Of a DNA stretch of 13,081 nt, positions 8,069 through 13,081 are shown piece after piece. The notes beneath the pieces are model-generated. The model did no database searches and was not told where the DNA came from. It worked only from the letters and a program-made list of their open reading frames with translations. How positions within the stretch are numbered: position 1 is the first letter of the stretch; each line of letters begins with the position of its first letter. The DNA lies in contig BBFS01000123.1 of the NCBI GenBank assembly GCA_001313365.1, positions 1 to 13,081 on the forward strand. Direction: 5' to 3'. The stretch comes from Paenarthrobacter nitroguajacolicus JCM 14115 (GTDB taxonomy: Bacteria > Actinomycetota > Actinomycetes > Actinomycetales > Micrococcaceae). The position numbers were made by a program, and so were the translations under genes.

Positions 8069-9606
8069 GCACTGAAACCTCGACGCCGGGTGGCGGCTCA
8101 GCGGGCGGCGACCGTACCGCCGTCGTACCTTCCAAAGGCCTCCACGCCGGGATCCTGGACCTTGGCGACTCCGTCATGCTGGGCCTTGCATCCACCGCGC
8201 CCGTCTACTCACTGGCGGCAACGCTGGGCCTCATTGTTGCCGTCAACGGCAACTACACTCCCCTGATCCTGATCCTCGGCTTCATCCCGGTGCTGTTCAT
8301 CGCCTACGCGTTCCGTGAGCTCAACAGCGCCATGCCCGACTGCGGCACTACGTTCTTCTGGGCCCGGAAGGCCTTCGGGCCGTGGGCCGGTTGGCTGGGC
8401 GGCTGGGGGGGCGTGGCACTTGCGGGCGTGGTGGTGCTGGCCAACCTGGCGCAGATCGCGGGCAAGTATCTGTGGCTGTTGACCGGCGACGGTTCCCTGG
8501 CCGATAACACGTGCTCGTGACCGCCACCGGCGTGCTGTTCATCGTGTTCATGACGTACGTGAACCATCGCGGAATCCGGCTGGGCGAGCATGTCCAGCGC
8601 ACCCTGACCTATATCCAGTACATCTCGTTGGGCATCTTCGCGGTGGCCATCGTCTTCCGGATCGCCGGTGGAGCGCCTGAAGGGCAGGCCTTCGACTTCG
8701 AGTGGTTCAACCCGGCCGGCGCCTTTGCCGATCCCGGCGCGTGGTCCACGGTGTCCTGCTCGCCCTGTTCATCTACTGGGGGGGCTGGGACACGTGCCTG
8801 GCGCTCAACGAGGAGACCGAAAACCCGGCCAAGACCCCCCCCGGCCGCGGCGCCGTGATCTCGGCCTCGGTCCTGGTGGCGATCTACGTTTCCGTGGCCC
8901 TCCTGGTGATGATGTACGCCACGATCGGTACCGACGGTATCGGGCTGGGCAACGAAGCCAACCAGGACGACGTCTTCCTGGCCATGAAGGACGTCGTATT
9001 GGGTCCTTGGGGCTGGCTGATCATCGTGGCCGTGCTGGCGTCCGTCCTGTCCTCCACGCAGACCACCATCCTTCCGACTGCCCGCGGAACCCTGTCCATG
9101 GGTGTCCACGGCGCGCTTCCTCCCCCGTTTCGGCAAAGTACACGAGCGCTTCATGACGCCGGGCTTCTCCACTCAGGTGATGGGTGCGGTGGCCGTGGTG
9201 TACTACGTGGCCATGAGCTTCCTGAGCGAAAACCTGCTCTCGGACTCCATCAGCGCCATCAGCCTGTTCATCGCGTTCTACTACGCACTGACCGGCTTCT
9301 CCTGTGTATGGTTCTTCCGCTCGACGCTCCGGGACTCGGCACGGAACCTGTGGTTCCGGGGGGGCATCCTGCCGTTCCTCGGTGCGCTGTCCCTCACCGT
9401 GGCGTTCTTCATCTCCGCAGTCCAGATGTGGGATCCGGCCTATGGTGACACGCAGATCTTCGGCATTGGAGGGGGGGCGTTCGTGAGCGGCGTGCTGCTG
9501 CTCGCTCTGGGCGTCGTTTTGGCCATCGTGTGCCGCTTCGCGCCCTCCACCAAGGGCTACTTCACGGGCGAACGCGCAGACGTCGGGGGCGGTCCGCGGC
9601 GAGTAG
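8065..9606 (+). CDS. APC-superfamily amino acid/amine permease
   Basis: Membrane transporter of the amino acid-polyamine-organocation superfamily; substrate not known. Rebuilt protein is about 505 aa, starting MSTETSTPGGGSAGGDR, with a hydrophilic N-terminus and about 12 hydrophobic segments. Family marks: LGDSVMLGLASTAPVYSL in the first segment, FRELNSAMPDCGTTFFWARK, GPWAGWLGGWG, LFIYWGWDTCLALNEET (with one extra Gly here), and SVLSSTQTTILPTARG. The frame breaks near 8513 (one G short), near 8744 (GGG read as GG), at 9122-9126 (C5 for C4) and at 9585-9589 (G5 for G4); corrected, it ends in GE-TAG at 9606. In-frame extra codons sit in the tracts at 8405, 8778, 8835, 9358 and 9471. The ATG overlaps the ligase stop by 4 nt, so the two are coupled, suggesting it imports or exports a substrate or product of the ligase. 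Confidence 0.88.
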
Positions 9607-9648
9607 GCTGTGCTGCCGGGCGGCGGGTTAGCCACCTAGGATGCTGGA

Positions 9649-10830
9649 ATGAGCGATTCAACGACGAACACCTCCGACGTCCTTGCCCTCGATTCCCTGC
9701 TCGCTGTGGACGAGCTGGCCCTCCGCGACCGGGTCCGCGACTACACGACGCAACGGATCCGTCCGAACATCGCACGCTGGTACGAGGACGCTCACTTCCC
9801 GCGCGAGCTCGCCCCCGGAGTTGGGCGAGCTCGGTGTCCTGGGCATGCATTTGGAAGGCTACGGCTGTCCCGGGCGGACCGCCGTCGAGTATGGCCTTGC
9901 GGCAATGGAACTGGAGGCCGGCGATTCGGGGGGGATCCGCACGTTCGTCTCGGTGCAGGGCTCCCTTGCCATGACGGCGATCCACAAGTGGGGGGGTTCG
10001 GAGGCGCAGAAAGAGCAGTGGCTGCCGCGGATGGCTGCCGGCGAGCTGATCGGCTGCTTCGCCCTGACGGAGCCGACGGCGGGGGTCGGACCCGGCGTCC
10101 ATGACAACGTTTGCCCGTGAAACCGCCGACGGTTGGGTCCTGGACGGTGCCAAGCGGTGGATCGGCCTCGCCTCGATCGCGGACGTCATGGTGGTGTGGG
10201 CAAACACCGAGGACGGAATCCGCGGGTTCCTTGTTCCCGCCGGAACGCCGGGTGTAACCGCGACGCCCATTGAGCCGAAACTCTCCATGCGCGCGTCCAT
10301 TCAATGCGATGTGAAGTTCGACGGCGTGAGGCTGGGTGCCGAGGCCATCCTCCCGGGTGCGCTTGGACTTCGAGGACCGTTCTCCTGCTTGAACGAGGCG
10401 CGCTACGGTATCGCGTGGGGCGCCATGGGCGCTGCCCGGGACTCGTACGAAGCTGCTTTGGAGTACGCCGGAAGCCGACTCCAGTTCGGCCGCCCGCTGG
10501 CCGGCTACCAGTTGACGCAGGAGAAACTGGTGAACATGTTGGTGGAGATCCAGAAAGGCACCCTGCTGGCCCTTCACTTGGCCGATTGAAGGACGCCGGC
10601 CACCTCCAGCCCGAGCAGATTTCCCTGGGCAAGCTGAACAACGTCCGCGAGGCCATCAAAATCGCCCGCGAGCCCGCACCATCCTGGGCGGTAACGGGGG
10701 TCACGCTGGATTACTCACCGCTGCGCCACGCCAACAATCTGGAATCCGTGCGGACTTACGAGGGCACAGATGAGGTTCACACGCTGATCCTGGGGCAGCA
10801 CATCACGGGCATCGGCGCTTCCGCGGCTAG
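9649..10830 (+). CDS. Acyl-CoA dehydrogenase, glutaryl-CoA dehydrogenase-like
   Basis: FAD enzyme that oxidises an acyl-CoA at the alpha-beta bond; the closest group by eye is glutaryl-CoA dehydrogenase (lysine, tryptophan and benzoate breakdown). Rebuilt protein is about 390 aa. It starts MSDSTTNTSDVLALDSLLAV, with AGGA 7 nt upstream. Marks: GDSGIRTFVSVQGSLAM (the Arg-containing acyl-binding strand), WGSEAQKEQWLP, CFALTEPTAGSDPASM, SRLQFGRPLAGYQL, TILGGNGVTLDYS, and TYEGTDEVHTLILGQ, where the Glu of YEGT is the expected catalytic base. The frame breaks at 9812-9816, 10081-10085 and 10696-10700 (5 for 4), near 10582 and 10673 (one G short) and near 10819 (TTT read as TT). Corrected, it ends GAFRG with TAG at 10828-10830. 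G7 tracts at 9928 and 9990 each add a Gly. It begins 42 nt after the permease; same operon is possible but not shown. Confidence 0.88.
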
Positions 10831-10835
10831 CCTCG

Positions 10836-10900
10836 CCCAACTAAGTCGCAGTTGAGCGCGTTTAGAGGCTCAAAACGCGCTCAGCTGCGACCTAGTTGGG
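10836..10900. terminator. Long palindrome between convergent genes, likely bidirectional terminator or dispersed repeat
   Basis: Left arm 10836-10863 and right arm 10873-10900 are 28 nt each and pair with only two mismatches around a 9-nt centre. On each strand one mismatch becomes a G-U pair. The arms end in TTT/AAA next to the loop and carry a GAGCGCG core. It starts 5 nt after the rebuilt dehydrogenase stop and ends next to the TetR stop codon. Placement between two convergent genes fits a shared terminator. From memory, closely similar palindromes recur between genes in Arthrobacter genomes; this needs a search. Confidence 0.7.
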
Positions 10901-11517
10901 TCAGGACTCGGGGAGAACCACCAGATCAAAGTAGCCACGCAGGCCCTTCACCACGTCCACCTCATCGGGGGGGCCAGCAGCCATTGCGTCTGCAGCCCGT
11001 CCCACAAGGCAACCAGGGACATGGCAGCCAATTCAGGATCGACGCCGGGGGGGCGGAGCCTGCCCTGGGCAGCCAGTTCGGCGAACCGCCGGGCATAGCT
11101 CTTGCGGAGGCGTTCGAACCGTTCGGTGAAGTAAACCCGCCCCCGGATGCGAATCGGTGACCGACTCCGCGCACAGAACGCTGTACAGCTCAACCACGCC
11201 CGGAATGTTCTCGTTGAACAGCGCCGTCCGGATCACTGAGTCAACCAAGCCATCTTCCATGTCGTCCGGGAAGCATCGCCAGTGATTTCGTCTCGGCGCT
11301 CCAGGACTGCCATCAGGAGATCGCGTTTGGACGGGAAATAGTGCAGCAGGCTGGTTTGGCTCAGCCCCACCTTGTCGGCAACATCCTGGAGGGATCCACC
11401 ACGATAGCCGTGGGCAGCAAACACCTCATGGGCAGCATCCAGGATGGTCCGGCGCCGTTCTTCGGATTTCGCGTAGGGGCCCCGCCGCGCTGCGCGACCC
11501 ACGTCCTTTGTGGTCAT
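10901..11517 (-). CDS. TetR/AcrR-family transcriptional regulator
   Basis: Repressor-type DNA-binding protein. Rebuilt protein is about 203 aa. The N-terminal helix-turn-helix domain (about 18-65) reads RRRTILDAAHEVFAAHGYRG, then SLQDVADKVGLSQTSLLHYF and PSKRDLLMAVL, a textbook TetR layout. The rest is a helical ligand-binding and dimer domain, with NIPGVVELYSVLCAES, then RVYFTERFERLRKSYARRF and SLVALWDGLQTQWLLAP, ending GYFDLVVLPES. The frame breaks near 11272 (TTT read as TT), at 11140-11144 (C5 for C4) and at 10967-10973 (G7 for G5); the tract at 11047-11053 adds one Pro in frame. It diverges from the ABC transporter lipoprotein gene with about 150 nt between, which holds an inverted repeat, so it probably represses that operon and perhaps itself. 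Ligand unknown; a sugar or related compound is a guess from context. Confidence 0.88.
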
Positions 11518-11555
11518 GGCTAGCCAGTGTACATGCGTGTTACGGCTTCAATATG

Positions 11556-11579
11556 AAATTCGAGTACCCACTCGAATTT
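11556..11579. promoter_or_regulatory. 24-bp inverted repeat, candidate TetR operator
   Basis: AAATTCGAGT (11556-11565) and ACTCGAATTT (11570-11579) are perfect 10-nt inverted arms with a 4-nt spacer. The site lies between the divergent TetR gene and the ABC lipoprotein gene, about 39 nt upstream of the regulator ATG and 86 nt upstream of the lipoprotein ATG. AT-rich sequence around it fits overlapping promoters, but I could not identify convincing -35/-10 boxes. Size, symmetry and place fit a TetR operator. Confidence 0.65.
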
Positions 11580-11665
11580 TCTGTTACCGTGGTCACACTT
11601 GCCGCGGCGGGACCCACGAATCCAGCCCGCGTCATCGTCAACCTGACACGAAGAGGTGAAGGCTA

Positions 11666-13013
11666 ATGACCCAATTCACGCGAAGACAACTCCTGGGCGC
11701 AGGCCTGGGAACAGCAGCCATGGGCCTGCTGACCGGGTGCGCTACACCAGGAACGCAGTCCGTCAATGCTGCGCCAACCATCCCTGCCGCCGGTGAGCCC
11801 GTGCGGCTGACCTATTGGGCCTGGCTCAAGGATTTCCAGAAAGTGGCAGACGTCTGGAATGCAGCCAACCCGAACATCCAAGTGGACGTGGTGTGGATCC
11901 CGGGCGGCAACAACGGCGGATATCAGAAGCTTTACTCGGCCTTGGCAGCAGGAGGCGGACCGGACCTGGCCCAGGTCGAGTTCCGCTCCATCCCGGAGTT
12001 CATGCTGGTAAATGGCCTGGTTGATGTGTCCCGCTACGGCGCCAACGATCACGCCCACTTGTACGACCCCACCCTATGGAAGCAAGTCAGCTACACCGGG
12101 GGGGGCGTCTATGGCATCCCCCAGGACGCGGGCCCCATGGGCATGTTCTACCAGCCGGCCATCCTGGACAAAGTAGGCGGCAGCACTCCGACGACCTGGG
12201 ACGAATGGGCCGCGCTCGCCGCCGAACTTCGCTCCGTGGACAGCTACCTGGACTGTTTCCCCCCCATCAGTGATGCCTCTCCTTTTGCCTCTTTCGCGGG
12301 GGGGCAGGCCGGCGCGCAGTGGCTGCGCCCGGAGGAGGATGGCTGGGTCATCAACATGACCGACGACGCCACGCTCAGCACCGCGCGTTTCTTCGACAAA
12401 GCGATCGACGACGACCTCGTCACCACCGCGTATGGAGCCTTCTCCCCGGGCTGGTTTGCGGCTGCCGCCAAGGGCGGGATTGCCTCGACCATAACCGGCA
12501 GCTGGGGTGATGCTTTGGTTCAGGGTGTCAGCGGTTCCGAAGGAAAGTGGCGCGCAGCACCGATGCCACATGGGGGGCGATACAGGCTTCGGCTCAAGCT
12601 ACCTCGGCGGTTCCACGGCAGCAGTCCTGGCCAATAGTAAGCACCCCCGGGAAGCACTCGAGTTCGCGGTGTGGATGACTACGTCCACCGAGGGAATCGA
12701 CGCCCAAATCAAGAACAGCGGCATCGGCTGGTCACCCAACCCCGACTTCATCGGCACGGATCGGCAACAACCGTCAGCGTTTTTCGGCGGCCAGCGCTAC
12801 AACGAGGAAGTCTTCGTCCCCCCCGCCACCCAACAGCAGAACCCTGACTGGTCATGGTGGCCGGTAACCCAGCAGTCCTTCAACATCCTCAGCGACGGTT
12901 TCCGCAAGAAAGCCTTCGGCACCTCATTGGTGGATTCCATTGCCGCCTCGGAGCAGCAGATCATGACCGTTTTCAAGAACAAGGGCCTCAGCATCCGGAA
13001 GGAAACGGCATGA
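11666..13013 (+). CDS. ABC importer substrate-binding lipoprotein (carbohydrate type)
   Basis: Extracellular ligand-binding part of an ABC importer, family 1 (MalE/UgpB-like). Rebuilt protein is about 443 aa. It starts MTQFTRRQLLGAGLGTAAMG after AGAGGTGA; the signal has a Tat-like TRRQLL and a lipobox LLTGC, so it is likely exported folded and lipid-anchored. The mature part shows VRLTYWAWLKDFQKVADVWN, VDVVWIPGG, YQKLYSALAAGGGPDLAQVE, VYGIPQDAGPMGMFYQ, TPTTWDEWAALAAEL, GSWGDALV, and LGGSTAAVLANSKHPREALE, all usual for this family. The frame breaks near 12567 and at 12572-12577 (G6 for G4). G/C tracts at 12098, 12259, 12298 and 12818 add single in-frame residues. The stop overlaps the next ATG as ATGA, coupling it to the permease. 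Likely repressed by the divergent TetR protein. The ligand cannot be read from the sequence. Confidence 0.9.
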
Positions 13014-13081
13014 CCACCACCCGCACCGCACCCACCGCCCAGCGCCCCCGCAGCACCAAGCCGTTCCGGCAAGCGGGCCGG
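13010..13081 (+). CDS. Start of ABC transporter permease (runs off right edge)
   Basis: An ATG overlapping the lipoprotein stop by 4 nt opens MTTTRTAPTAQRPRSTKPFR and continues to the window edge, 24 codons in all. The stretch is hydrophilic, Thr/Pro/Arg-rich, as is common for the cytoplasmic N-terminus of MalF/UgpA-type permeases in actinobacteria. Identity is inferred from position behind the binding protein; no membrane segment is visible yet. Confidence 0.6.
   Translation, partial: MTTTRTAPTAQRPRSTKPFRQAGR

Noticed and set aside
7552..8520. Ligase-permease fusion protein
   Set aside because: The single open frame across 8065 arises from three overlong C-runs just before it. The permease has its own ATG, and the rebuilt ligase ends in TGA overlapping it.
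9021..10577. Three long overlapping minus-strand open frames
   Set aside because: They lie opposite the permease and acyl-CoA dehydrogenase, have no convincing ribosome sites and read as Arg/Pro/Gly-rich sequence without motifs.
1..13081. G/C tracts as phase-variation switches
   Set aside because: Phase-variable tracts are usually few and in surface or restriction genes. Here they are in housekeeping genes, several per gene, and many keep the frame.
1..13081. tRNA, rRNA, CRISPR array, insertion sequence or integrase
   Set aside because: None was seen: no cloverleaf, no regularly spaced repeats, and no transposase or recombinase motif on either strand.

Overview
The window looks like high-GC actinobacterial chromosome, most likely from the Arthrobacter/Paenarthrobacter group of Micrococcaceae. 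This rests on base composition, strong AGGAGG-type ribosome sites, ATGA-coupled operons and the character of the proteins; it is an inference, as no search was run.

Layout. On the minus strand, right to left from 5928: a KdpD-like membrane sensor kinase without the N-terminal KdpD domain, overlapping a KdpE-like response regulator by 4 nt, then a YiiM-type MOSC protein 32 nt further on. After two hairpins comes deaD, an ATP-dependent RNA helicase with a DbpA-type RNA-binding domain and an RGG-like tail. deaD ends in a strong hairpin, followed by the start of an Ala-rich protein that runs off the left edge. On the plus strand from 6081: a Gly-rich single-pass membrane protein that resembles YgiB, a YgiC-like glutathionylspermidine-synthase-family ATP-grasp ligase, and an APC-superfamily permease. 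The first gap is 2 nt and the second junction is an ATGA overlap. An acyl-CoA dehydrogenase of the glutaryl-CoA dehydrogenase type follows. A 65-nt near-perfect palindrome separates it from a convergent TetR-family regulator. The regulator diverges from a sugar-type ABC importer (lipoprotein plus start of the permease) across a 24-bp inverted-repeat operator candidate.

How the genes may work together. The kinase and regulator form a two-component system. The ligase, permease and membrane protein look like one unit, perhaps for making or attaching an amide-linked amine or amino acid at the envelope. The TetR protein probably controls the ABC importer. These are inferences from layout.

Sequence quality dominates the reading. 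Nearly every gene is broken into two to five frames, yet each rebuilds to a full-length, motif-complete protein if G/C runs are shortened and a few short runs lengthened. G/C runs of exactly 7 are very common (about 29) while runs of 6 are rare (about 5). Where family motifs are known, these 7-runs should be 4 or 5 long. I therefore treat the genes as intact and the breaks as probable consensus errors. CDS coordinates below are those of the rebuilt genes. Approximate residue numbers ignore the small excess of bases.
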